The position numbers and the translations under genes are program-made. Below, piece after piece: positions 43,661 through 55,149 of a stretch of DNA of 64,000 nucleotides. Numbering within the stretch: position 1 is the stretch's first letter; each line of letters begins with the position of its first letter. The stretch lies in the NCBI RefSeq assembly GCF_019320115.1, contig NC_089588.1, positions 117,388,904 through 117,452,903 on the forward strand, in the 5' to 3' direction. Origin of the DNA: Miscanthus floridulus (taxonomy: Eukaryota; Streptophyta; Magnoliopsida; Poales; Poaceae). The notes beneath the pieces were generated by a model. The model ran no database searches. It was not told the origin of the DNA and saw only the letters and a list, made by a program, of their open reading frames with translations.

Positions 43661-44227
43661 TGTCGTGAATAGTAGCAATTAGTGGTTACTAGAAATGATA
43701 AATTACGTATTATTTATCTTCTGTCGCTCTTTACTCTCAGATTGTTGTTAAGCCAAACTATCTTTAAGTTTGACCATGTTTGTATACAAACAATAATATT
43801 TAATGGGGGAAAGTACATTGTTCAGCCTCCTAGTGGCACCTCATTATTTATTTTAAAAAGATGATCAAATAAATTTAAAGCAGAAACAAGTAGATATAGA
43901 TAACGTTTTCAGAAGAAAAACTGGTACTAGTTTCATATTTTCCTGATCTGGAATAATTTAATTATGTATTTTCGAGATCAAACCAGCTTCAACATCAATC
44001 AAAGGTCAAAATTTGTCTAGTTTTCCAGTTTCGTCAAATTTTTTTTGTGTAGTTTCGACAGAGAGGGTGTTCGTTATCCGATCTTGAAGGAAAAATCAGA
44101 CTAGCTGTGCAAATTAAAGGTTGAAAAATGGAATTTACCGTTACTTTTTTTTATGTGGTCAATGTTGATAGACTTGGTAAAACTTTGAATTAAGATGCGG
44201 TAACACGTGCTACCCCGATTTAATTTC
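43661..44227. other. P450 downstream spacer
   Basis: AT-rich. Contains AAGTTTGACCATGTTTGTA at about 43765, of a kind found in Stowaway MITE interiors, but no pair of ends. No polyadenylation signal was assigned. Confidence 0.4.
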
Positions 44228-44239
44228 ATGAAATGAGGT

Positions 44240-45105
44240 TGGTTGCCCAGCTGATCGCGCGGGCAACCAGCCCCAGCAAGGCCTGCCTGACCACTTCGAC
44301 AAGCTCATCAATAGCCCATGCACCAACCACGCCTTCCCCATCAAACACCTCTACAAGGATTGTGAGCTCCTCAAGCGCTTCCTACGACAGGCCGGCGGGC
44401 CAAAGGAAGGAAAGGGCAAGGAGGCAGCAGCCAAGAAAGGGGTGCGGTGAGCAAGGATGGGGACAGTTTTCCCGATCCCGAGGAATGCATCATGATCTTC
44501 GGGGGGCTCCGACGCCGTCTACTCCAAGCGCCAGCACAAAGTGCACTACAGAGAGGCATGCATCGCTGAAACGGCCGTCCCCACCTTCCTCCGCTGGCAG
44601 ATTCTCCGATCACTTTTGATAGGAGGGACCATCCGTCCCACGTCGCCAAACCAGGGGCGCTACCCGCTCGTCCTCGACCCCATCGTCCGCAAGAAGCGTC
44701 TCACCAAGGTGCTGATGGACGGAGACAACGGCCTCAACATCCTCTATGTCGACACCGTCGACTCCATGTGCATGCCCCAGCCGGAGCTCCATCCGACAAG
44801 CTCTCCCTTCCACGGCGTGATCCCGGGAGCGCAGGCATACCCCCTCGGGCAGATCAACCTGCCCGTCACGTTTAGCGACCGAGCCAACTTCTGCTCGGAG
44901 GTGCTTACCTTCGAGGTGGCGGACTTTCTGGGGTCCTACCACGCCATCTTGGGGGGGCGCATGCTATGCCAAGTTCATGGCGGTCCCCAACTACACCTAC
45001 CTGAAGTTGAAAATGCCGGGACCGAATGGCATCATCACCGTGGGTAGCACCTTCTCGCATGTCTTCACGTGCGATCACGAACATTTCGAGCTCATCACTG
45101 CCATC
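44240..45105 (+). pseudogene. gypsy gag C-terminus and aspartic-protease-like region
   Basis: Recognisable pieces: PCTNHAFPIKHLYKDCELLK (gag end), VHYREACIAETAVP, then VRKKRLTKVLMDGDNGLNIL, which carries the DG that replaces the DSG-type active site in many gypsy copies, then HGVIPGAQAYPLGQINLPVT, VADFLGSYHAILG and YAKFMAVPNYTYLKLKMPGP. Frame changes near 44600 and 44960 and a stop after the gag block break it. Confidence 0.7.
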
Positions 45106-45480
45106 ATCAACTCATCCATGGTCATCGACCCTAGTAGTCCCGGACTGCAACAAACCAACCTCCTTGGCCAGGCTGAAGCAGTGCTACCCTCCGACATCAA
45201 CCACGTCACCCCAAGAGTGAAGGCCTTCGACCACGACCGAGCCACGGAGGCTCAGCAAGACGTAGTCAATCTGCTCGAGGAGGCCCACGAGACGACCGTC
45301 ATCCGCTTCGCTCACTACCAACAGACTCTTCGTAGGTACCACGAGAGAAAAATTAGAGGAAGGATCCTCGAGGTCGGAGACCTCGTGCTTTGAAGGACCC
45401 AGTCGACCAAGGAGAAGCACAAACTCTCTCTGCCATGGGAAAGACCCTATACGGTGACCTGAAGTGATCCGACGGGGCAC
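45106..45480 (+). pseudogene. gypsy integrase C-terminal end
   Basis: Contains DRATEAQQDVVNLLEEAHET, RYHERKIRGRILEVGDLVL and, after a stop, KLSLPWERPYTV, the order seen at the end of gypsy integrase. It joins the protease-like block directly, so about 2.5 kb of pol is missing. Confidence 0.65.
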
Positions 45481-46064
45481 CTACCGACTGAAGGACGAAA
45501 ACAGCTGACGTTCTCACCAACACTTGGAACATCGAACAGTTACGTCGTTTCTTCTCTTAAAATTCGGTCTTTACCATTTTCTTTCATTCAACGTTCGCTC
45601 CTACAAAGCACCCTGGCCCGAACACTTTCGGCCCGGGTCGCTCGGGGGCTCCACAAGGGTGCGATACCACCTCTCTTTTTTTACTATCATATGGTAAATA
45701 CATTTTACCCGAATGAAAGGGTAGTCCGTTCCTTTAAATTACCTTACGTAACTTTGCTATAAACATTGCGATCGACCTCACCCCGCCTCTACCTACGGTT
45801 ACGAGCAGCTGAGCCTCGTGGGCCATGCCTGGGCTCTTAAGGTTGCAGCCTACGGGATGAACGGGCAGGTGCGAAAAAGAAAGAATAAAAAACAAAGCTA
45901 TGCTAGGGTAAAAACAAGGAACGGATGGGACAAGCTTCCCCGAACGAAGTGATTCCATCACAAAAAACGAAACTGATTGTATTCATTAATACACAAAAAC
46001 GTTTACACGGGGGCTTCCCCATGAACCCATCCTTTACATATGCTAAGTACTTCTACTTTACAAA

Positions 46065-47880
46065 CTATTGTGGCTGCCCGACGGCATCGGCTGCCGGCGC
46101 GATGAGCGAAGGCAAGGGCTGCTCATTCTCTGGCATGGCGACACTAGGCTCAGTCGGAGGTGGGGCGACGTTCGCTTCCGATCTGGGCTCCGCTCCATCC
46201 TTAGGTTGGGTGACGTCCTCCTGGCGCGCGCCTTCGGCCACGTTCATACGGGGGGCATCCATCACCCACTGCGCGGAGACTTGCTCGGCCACCAACTGTG
46301 CGTGTGGCAGCAAGCTTTCCCCGAGCGCATGGATGGCCTCCGGGCTCCAGCCGTCGGTGTACCTGCTATAGATGGTGGCGAAGTCTAGGTCCAGGTGGTG
46401 CGTCGCCACCGAAGTCAACACCCCCGACGTCCCATAGAACATTCTGTCGGAGATGAGGGCCAGAACCTCCGCTAGCCAGATGGCGGGCGTGCTGGTACTT
46501 GGCATCGACCCAAAGACCTCTGAGATGATGAGCTGGGCAACATTGCGCATTTGGTCAAGTTCCCCCTCAAGGGCATGTTGCTCTTCAAGGGACTTGGCCG
46601 CGCCTCCGCATTCCGGCCAATCGTCGCCTTGGCCATCTCCACGTCCTGCTCCAGCGACCCAACCTTTCTGCCCAGCTCTGGAAGAAGGACGACAAGCACA
46701 GAACGAAACTAAAGGAAGAAACCAAGAAATCAAAAATAGAATAGGTACATACCGAGGCGGGTGTTCTCAAGGATGTAAAGTCCCTCCTCCTGCCGAGTCA
46801 CCTGCTTGCATAGCCGAGCGTTCGCCTCCTCTGTCCTGGGCACCCGGCCCCAAAGCGCGAGCACTTCCTGGTCGACCTCCGATCGGGCCTTCCGCTCCGA
46901 CTCCAGGGCCTCCAGGGAACACTAGAGCACCGCCTCAGTGCCCGCCAGGGACTTCTACAACGCCACCTCGGTCTCCGCCTGGTGGGCCATCGCCGCGTCA
47001 AGCCCCCGCTTGGTGGCGGTCGCTCGCTCCACCGCGAGCCCTTCCGTCGCCCGCGCCTCGGTCGCCTCCGCCGCCTGGTCTTGGGACTTGTGGCGGATGG
47101 ACTCCAGCTCATGGTCGAGCTTGGTGACCCACCATGATGCCATAGCTTCCCACTCCATCTGGGCGTGCTCCATCTAAAGGAAACAGGACTTGCGGCTCGA
47201 CATCTCCTCCAGACCCTACAAAACAAGAAGCAAGCAAGTTGAGGCAACTGATGAAAGACTAAGGAGTCATGGACAAACACAGAAAACTCACCTCTGTGAT
47301 GCGGGGTAGGTCGACCGTGACCGCCTGCTGGACAGACTTGACCCGCTCTAGGGCCTCCTCCAGCTTCACCCTAGTTTGGGCAAGATCGGACTCCATCGCA
47401 AGTCCTCTCCCCCCAAGCATGTCCCAGAGCTGATCCTCCTGCTCATCCCGAAGGATGAACCGAACCTTCCTTGGGTCCTTAAGGCAGGGCCACACTAGGT
47501 CGGTTGCCCCCAGCCCGCTGGAAGGCCCAGCCGATGATTGGACCACCACCAGCTCCTGCGACAGCACCGAAGGCTCCACCCTATCACCTGCTTCACCATC
47601 GGAGGAGACCCACTACCTCGATGTCGTGGCCTACCGGCGGATGTTCCGCCTTCGGCCTGGCCGCATCCCCCCCCCCGACACTTCTGGCTTCGACCGGGAG
47701 GGTGAGCCGTGCGGCCCTCCACTCGGCGAGACAGGGAGCCCGGTCTCCCTCTCCTGTTCCATCATAGCCGGTGGGAGAGGGGCTGCTAGGGTCACCTCCG
47801 ACCTAGCCTCCGCCGTCACCAGGATCACGACCATCACCTCCGCAACCACCGTACTTGCGATCGGCTGGGAAGGCACCACC
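46065..47880 (-). pseudogene. antisense ORF region of gypsy remnant 1
   Basis: Minus-strand open pieces: 46065-46733 (222 codons) with a helical block (LEEQHALEGELDQMRNVAQL), then GTSGVLTSVATHHLDLDFAT and a Pro/Glu-rich end. Upstream on the minus strand (about 46800-47280) is a coiled-coil (ATKRGLDAAMAHQAETEVAL), and near 47400 KVRFILRDEQEDQLWDMLGG. The pieces look like exons of one antisense gene, as reported for Tat elements. The product has no known function. Stops and frame changes are present. Confidence 0.5.
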
Positions 47881-48382
47881 CTCGGAGGGGAAGGACGTGC
47901 CACCACCGGACCTACTCTCCCCACCACTCATCGTGGATCGATGCAGGCTGGGTGTCCACTCCACCCGCATGGGAGCCATGTCAGCATCTAGCCCCTGTTA
48001 AAAGGAACAGGTCAGTCGCACTCAAAAACCTTAACTATGAGATAAAAAACAAACAAAGAATACATACCTGGATGCAAGCGGCAGGGCTCGAAAGCCATGA
48101 CCCACCAGCAATGGGCCCATGGGACGGGGACCACTCATGGGCTGTGACTCATGCCCCCTCACTTTGACTAGGGGGAGTCGATCCGGCCGGCTCCCGTTCG
48201 GCCAGTGAATCGCCATGACCTCTGGCTCGAGGCGCACCGACCGAAGCAGTTGGCGGGGCATCCCCCCATTGTGTGTCGCGCGTCGGCACCAGCCCCAACA
48301 ATGTGCAGGTGCGAGCCTGCTCCTCCGATCGTTTGGCTTGCCCCGCCGTGCCCAGAGCAGGTGGGGACAAGACCGTGTTGTC

Positions 48383-51300
48383 TGTAATGTAACTGCCCAA
48401 ATTATATGAGCACAAGTACAAAAACAATCACCGAAGTGATCAAATTGCCAAACTTGAACCCATATAACTCTGGTAGTCCAATGAAATCGCGAGGGATTTC
48501 AAACCAACCAACATGCAAGCCAAGATCGTAGTGATTCAACATAACAAGTCACATGTTACATCCATTTCACAAGTAGTTCAATATACATCGGAGTTCAACA
48601 TAAGTTTTACAACTCGAGTTCAAAAGTAGCGGAAGCAAAGTAGTTTGAAACTAACACCACCCTCATTTCAAATACATGCTAGTACCAAAGTCAACTTCCA
48701 ACAAAAACATTAGAGATAAGATAACTCAGAAGGAGCATGCCCATGATCACACTCCGCCACTACGGCAGGAGCCATCCAATTCTTGCAGTAGCCATGATAC
48801 ATCACAACCTGCAACAAGTGGGAATAAACCCTGAGTACGAGGGGTACTCAGCTAGACTTACCCGTCATAAACCAGAAATAATATAACACCAAGGAGCATG
48901 CAAGGCTTCATCAGTGGATCTAGCTTGACAACATTTTTGCATAAAAGCTTAAGTGATACCAGGGCATATTTTAATTCTTTAGCATCAGGTTACCATTATT
49001 ATTAAACCTGTCATCTAGATTAGCACCTGTACTAGAGCAATCACTCAAGTATGATTAAGCAACCAATAGTAACCATTTCAGGTTTAGCATTTCCAACATC
49101 ATCATCATAACCATCATTGTCTTCCATAGCCACATTACTATGATGAAGTAACTCAGTCCAGTTGCTCACTATCCAGGAGCGATGGCGACTCGAATTGATC
49201 ACTAACTAGCTGGCGATATATTCCTCACACAAACCACGCTTCCCCCGTCGGGGTCGCTTTAGGTCACCCTTGGTACTATTCGGATAATGTTGTGGGACCG
49301 CCATGCACCCTCTACACCTAGGGTTGTTCCAGCGCCAGGTCACTCAAGTCATTCCTGCCCACTGTACTTCGGGGTTGTCAGTGCATTCTTGTCCAAGGTC
49401 AACTGGCCCGAGGTGGTCTTGGCAGCATCTCGGTCACCGGTCCAAATAGAGCTACTAGGCTTCGCGATCGAAAAGAGTTATCCGGCCAGCTAAATGTGAG
49501 GCATGCTTTCAAAAAGGACTGAGGGCCGACAATGGTATGGTCCTTAATCGACACAGGCAGAAACTACCAACATTCCGCCCGGTCTTCATTTATCCATTCA
49601 CATATGGTTATTTTCCACGATAGCAATATAGCCAACCGTGATCAAGTATATCCCTATAGCTCGCAGGTGACAGGAGATCACTCGACTTCTACCGGTCTAA
49701 GCATGTCTAAGCAATACTTTCAATCCTGAACCTAAAATAGGATTCCAGGCATATTTACTAGACAAGGAAAGGGTATATATGCATCAAGTGTTTCCAATCA
49801 ACTCCTATAAGTTAATGCAACAATACATATATAACATATATATACTTAATTATTTTTATAAAGTAGGAGGCTTAGAATGCTCCGGGGCTTACCTGGGATC
49901 TAACACTTAGGTTAGTATTTGTCAGATGACACTCGCTTGGTGAGCATCTCCCATCTCGGCACTTGCTTAGTCCTTCCATCTTAAGATAGGTTCACCAAAC
50001 ACCATCCTCAGGTTTGGCTCCAACATCTCGTCCTTCACATGGTGCATCTAGTGTACCTAGATGAGATGCAAGATGCAAGTGCATGAATATGGAGAATGGC
50101 AATAAGTAATGCATCACATAAAAGCATTCAAGACAACACCAGGGTATGCAGGACATATGCACCTATAGTTATTTAACTAAACATCACACAATCTAATATA
50201 AATAGATAGCAAGCATATTAGGCATGGCACACAAGTTTCACAAGGTCTTAGGTGTGTCAACTTAATCACCATCCAAGGCACGAGCCACACTTAATAATAC
50301 ACAAATCAAACCACTCAACTAGGATCAGTCATTCAGGCTATTTCAGCAAATCTGGGAACATAGACAGCTGCTGAGTAAATAATTCATACCTGGAGTTATA
50401 TAAATTCAAATGACACGAAACAAGACATTCTAGAAAGCTTATGAAATTTTCTACATTTCATCTTTAAACATCTCAGCATGATTCACAAGTTAAATAAGTC
50501 AAAATTACGCATTTACAAAATCTGGTCCTGACAAGACAGAGAGCAACCAATTCTGTGACCCCACTTTGAACAGCTGTAACTCCTAAACCACTTGGCCAAA
50601 TGACACCAAATTTTAACAGCAGCTATATACATGAATTATCTACAACTTTTGTATTCACAAGTTTCCCAGCAAACCACATTTACATGGTGTAACTTACAAA
50701 GTTCCGAGAACTCTCTAGAAACCACATTTGCAAGAAAATAAATATTAACTTACGTTTCAAACTCACATGTGGATAAAACCAACTTTACCATCATGTCACA
50801 CCAGACTAATGAACACCAGAAAACCTAGTGTCCACCACCAAATAAATTCTTTTAATGTATTTTTAATTTATTTAGATAACAAGGTGAATTAATGAACATA
50901 TACCAAAAGTACATAGTAAATTCTACAAAAATTAAAATAGCTCATAAATACACCCAATAGTCTATGGAAAATACAAAATTCTAAAGCAAGAAATCATGTG
51001 GGAGCAAGATAAACTAATAACTCACTCATACAACAACCAATGACCATGAAATTTTTATCACACATCAAACATCACATGAGTAGCATGCCATAAAAATTTC
51101 ACTTCATTTGGAGCCTTACATCTATAGTTATGAAAAAGACAAATACAACTAGCATTAAAAACCTAGCTGCATAAATCTATTTTTACAGCTAAAACATTAA
51201 ACTAAAAATATGCCATATTATAGATCTACTGCATAAACAATTTCACAAGGATTCCAAAAAGCCCTCATTTGCTATTTTACGAGTTTTCTACGATTTATAG

Positions 51301-53202
51301 TGATTTTTCAAAGTTTCTGCCATTTTATGTATAAAAGGAAAAAGATAAAGGAAATCATTTTGCACAGAAGCCCTCGAGCTACCCCCAAAATAAAATATAA
51401 CCAAAAAGGCCCTTAAGGTCACTATTCAAATGAGTCATGACTTTTGCAGAAACCCCCTGGACTTGTTAATATTCGCATGCGAACTCCTTCCTCTCCTTCC
51501 TGTGGCCGAGCAGAGCAGAGGAGCTCGCCGGAGCTCGCGATTCTGGCCACCGTGGTGCTCGTCGACGGCGAAGGAGTGGTAGCGCAGCTTGACCAGTGCC
51601 GAGCGCATCCGCTACTGCCCTCAGCATGGTCCGTGGCGGGTCGTGGCCTTCCACCCGCGTGCACGTGGCGCAGCTTTAGCGGCGGAACTTCTCGGCGAAC
51701 GCATGCGCGAGGTAGAGAATGAAGAGGCGAAGGCGGTGATGGTGGTGCAGGGCCATAAGGTGCTCGGGGTGGAGGAATGACGGTGGCCAAGGAGCTCTAC
51801 TCGGCTGGCAAAAACAGAGGAGGAGGGGCCAAGCCGATTCCGGCCGGTGAGGTCACCGTCGGCGGTGGGGAAGAGGCAGTGGAGCACCTGGGGCTTCGCG
51901 TGCACCCATAGGTGGCGGTGGCTTGCCTCGTGGTGGCTCGAGGTGGCCTAGCCATGGTGACCGGTGGCCCAATGGTCGGCGCTCCGATGGTAGCAGGCTG
52001 CCAGCGGCTGCGCGACCGGGGAGGAGGCGCAGAGGGGCAGCGTGGAGCGGCTCGTGGTGGCTGGGGCTGCGTGATAGGCCGACGGTGGAGGGATGAGCGG
52101 TGGCGGAGTGAGCAGGGCCGGCGAGCTCTGCTTGGCTGCATTTGTGCGAGACCGAGAGAAGAGGGAGGAAGAGCAAGGGAGTATGGAAGAGTGAGCGCTG
52201 TGGTTGCGCGGCGCCCTTCTATGCCCATGCCCGGCCAGTTGTGGGCCCTAGCCCTAGCGCACGGCAGCCACAGGGCAGCCCGACGCTGTGCTCCTCCCCC
52301 CTGCTAAATCAAAAACTGGAATTGCAGATTAAAACCACCTCAAAACTATAGCTGAAACCCCATTTTCTCCCCTTCACAACTGTCCAACTAATCAATTATT
52401 TGATCAACCGATTGCACCGTTGTGTAGAGATACACGATTACAACAACTTTTATTAAAGTAGTTTTCCAAAATTCAAAATGGTTTGTAAACAAAAATCCCC
52501 CAAAGATGGGTACATGAGAACGAAAACACAAAATTCAGTCATCCTAGACTTAGCTGATTTTCGAACCCTGAAACAGCACTGGATTCGATCTTATGAGATA
52601 CATTTGACTAATCTAAGAACTAATTTAGCTCTCTACCATTAAACAAAGTTTGTTCTACATAAGATGAACTACAACGTTTATTTAGGGCACACCTCCATGC
52701 AAGCAATCCAAATAGTTGGTCAACACCGGTCAAAACCCCATCATGAATATGCTTAAAACTAGAGTTATAGGCCGATTGGGGATTTTTCTTGACATTTGCT
52801 CAACATGAACCTTTCATAAGTTTTGTTGTAGAGTTCATCTAGAGTCATTTGGGTAAGGTTGCAAGGTTTAGTTGATGACACATGTTTCCATTCACTCAAT
52901 AAGGCCATTCCAACAAGAGTATAACTTATCGTTTCATGTGACTTCTTGATTCCAAACTTCATGAAAATTTTCCAGCGATCAATATAGATGGATATTAATG
53001 TGAGATACATGAAAGAGGTTTCAATAACACCATCCAAGCATATATCTTGAAAAGGGCCTATATGTAGGCAAGGGTGCAATATTCAAGTTTAAGTTGGGCT
53101 CCTTTCCATAGGTTTGACCTTGACATCTTCATCACCACTTAATCTGTCATGTTTGAGCTCAAACTCATTGCTTAACTGGTGACAAACACCTGGGGTGTTA
53201 CA
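48383..53202 (-). mobile_element. 4.8-kb solo LTR, gypsy type
   Basis: The plus-strand left end is TGTAATGTAAC and the right end GGGGTGTTACA; read on the minus strand the LTR starts TGTAACACCCC. An exact 5-bp duplication, TTGTC, lies at 48378-48382 and 53203-53207. No gag, pol, primer site or second LTR lies inside, so this is a solo LTR left by LTR-LTR recombination. Length and end sequence fit the long LTRs of Del/Tekay-type chromoviruses in grasses (family assignment by resemblance). GC-rich open frames at 51420-52310 are in both strands and show no domain. Contains the phrase CTGAGTACGAGGGGTACTC near 48831. Confidence 0.85.
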
Positions 53203-54700
53203 TTGTCAATCGAGTCAACAAGAATTGGGATTGCACCAAAGATAACATGGACGCTTACCGTGCTGAAGTACGCAAACTAGAGAAAATTTTTCAAGGACTA
53301 GAAATTCTACATGTCTTGCGTGATTCAAACGTCGTGGTAGACATCCTCGCTAAGCTAGGGTCCGACAGGGCGAAGGTCCCACCCAGTGTGTTTATGGAGG
53401 AGTTATCAGCACCCTGAACTCCTAGCACCAGCTACTCAGATTTTGGTAATCACCTAGTCATAGACTCAAGACTTCATCGATTACATCAAAGAAAACAAGT
53501 TACCAACAAACAAAGAAGAAGCCATCGGGATAGTTAGAAGAAGCAAGAACTATGTCCTTGTGGAAGACAACCTCTACAGAAGAGCTGCATCATCAGGAGT
53601 ACTACTAAAGTGTGTCTCATCAGGAAAAGGCAAGGAGATCCTAAATGAAATCCACTTGGGATGGTACGGCAATCACGCGACTTCAAGGACTCTAGTCGGT
53701 AAAGATTTCTGCTCCGGATTCTACTGGCCGACTGCTTTGAAGGATGCAGAGGAACTTGTCAGATAGTGCAAAGGTTGCCAAATGTTTGCCAGACAGGCTC
53801 ATGTCCTAGCACACAATCATATATGTATCCCGCCTGCTTGGGCGTTCTCCTACTGGGGGCTAGATTAGGTAGGACCTCTCAAGAAAGCCAAGGGCGGTTT
53901 CAAATACATCTTTGTGGCCATTAATAAATTCACCAAGTGGATCGAGTACAAGCCGTTCATAAAATATAGTGTAGCCAAAGTAGTTGAGTTCATCCAGGAC
54001 ATCATGCATCGCTTCGGTATGCCCAATCGGGTCATCACAGATCTGGGTTCTCCCTTCACGGCTATCGAATTCAAGAGTTAGGTAGAAGATTGTGGTATCA
54101 GCATTGATTATGCATCAGTCGCCCACCCAGAGGCCAATGGACAGGTAGAAAGAGCCAACAGACTCATATTAGCCAGATTAAAACCTAGATTGTATGAGGA
54201 ACTAGAAGACTACGGTTCCAAGTGGATTGAAGAGTTACCCAAAGTAGTATGGGGGCTACGAACTCAAATAAGCAGAGCCACCGGGTACTCACCTTTCTTC
54301 CAAGTCTACGGATCAAAAGCAGTATTACCTGCTGACCTGATCAGGACATCGCTAAAGATTGAGCAATATGATGAAGGAGAAGCTAAACACACCTGAAGAC
54401 TAGAACTAGACAGCACAGAAGAAATCAGAATCAACGCTACCCTACAGTCAGCTCACAATCTCCAAGGTTTGAGATGCCACTATAACAAAAGTACCCAACC
54501 TTGTTTTGTTCAAATCAGGGATTTGGTACTTCGCCGAGTGCAAAAAGCAGATGGACATCACAAACTACTCAGCCCGTGGGAGGGACCCTTTATCATCATC
54601 AAGGTCACTGGACTAGGAACTTATGAGCTGATAACAGAGGATGGAGTACAAGTCAGAAATTCATGGCACATCAGCTAGCTACGAAGATTCTACGCCTAAG
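53203..54700 (+). pseudogene. gypsy RNase H end and integrase
   Basis: RNase H end: VNRVNKNWDCTKDNMDAYRA and LEILHVLRDSNVVVDILAKL. Integrase: zinc-binding region with HLGWYGNHATSRTL and a C-x2-C pair (CKGCQMFARQAHV), the catalytic core with the first Asp in the GLD block near 53862 (followed by a stop), the second Asp in VITDLGSPF, and the Glu in HPEANGQVERANRL. The chromodomain is absent; the C-terminus has VQIRDLVLRRVQKADGHHKL and WEGPFIIIKVTGLGTYEL. Many in-frame stops (for example 53764, 53866, 54079, 54394, 54676) make it inactive. All three catalytic positions can still be aligned. Confidence 0.85.
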
Positions 54701-54777
54701 AACACAAGATTGATTTTTCTTTAGCACAAAACACTATGTAATCAAGACTCATGCTCAAAGTAATAAAGATAATGTTC

Positions 54778-55120
54778 CTATCCCAAGTCTCTTCAAACTT
54801 GGATGAGAGTAAGAAGGCTGACAAGGCAACACTTGACCTATCCCAACTTGTTTTCACAGCACAGATGAGAGCCAGATAGCACTCGCCCTATCCCGAAGTT
54901 ATTCAACCCGGATGAGATCAAAAGAGCTGATCAAGCTTGAGCTCGCCCTATCCCAAGTCTTTTCAGGCTTGGATGAGAGTAAGAAGGCTGACAAGCCAAC
55001 ACTCAACCTATCCCGAGTTGTTTTCACAGTGCGGATGAGAGCCAGATAGCGCTCGCCCTATCCCGGAGTTATTCAACCTGGATGAGAGCAAAAGAGCTGA
55101 TCAAGCTTGAGCTCGACCTA
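54778..55120. repeat. 171-bp tandem duplication with about 57-bp subunits
   Basis: Two units of about 170 bp. Each holds three related subunits of about 57 bp sharing CCTATCCC and GGATGAGAG. The array lies between integrase and the antisense ORFs. Confidence 0.8.
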
Positions 55121-55149
55121 TCTATTCCTAGCATGGACAAGAGCAAGAT

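Larger units (their letters stand above)
44228..48377 (+). mobile_element. Ty3/gypsy remnant 1 (Tat-like, with antisense ORFs)
   Basis: Plus-strand gag end and protease-like region, then directly the integrase C-terminus, so reverse transcriptase, RNase H and most of integrase are deleted. Antisense open frames follow, the layout described for Tat-lineage gypsy elements of plants. No LTR was found: the left end is ragged near 44228, and on the right the element meets the solo LTR and the second gypsy remnant. Confidence 0.65.

Noticed and set aside
51444..52310. ORFs around 90-140 codons on both strands
   Set aside because: They sit inside the solo LTR, are GC-driven, and show no recognisable protein family.
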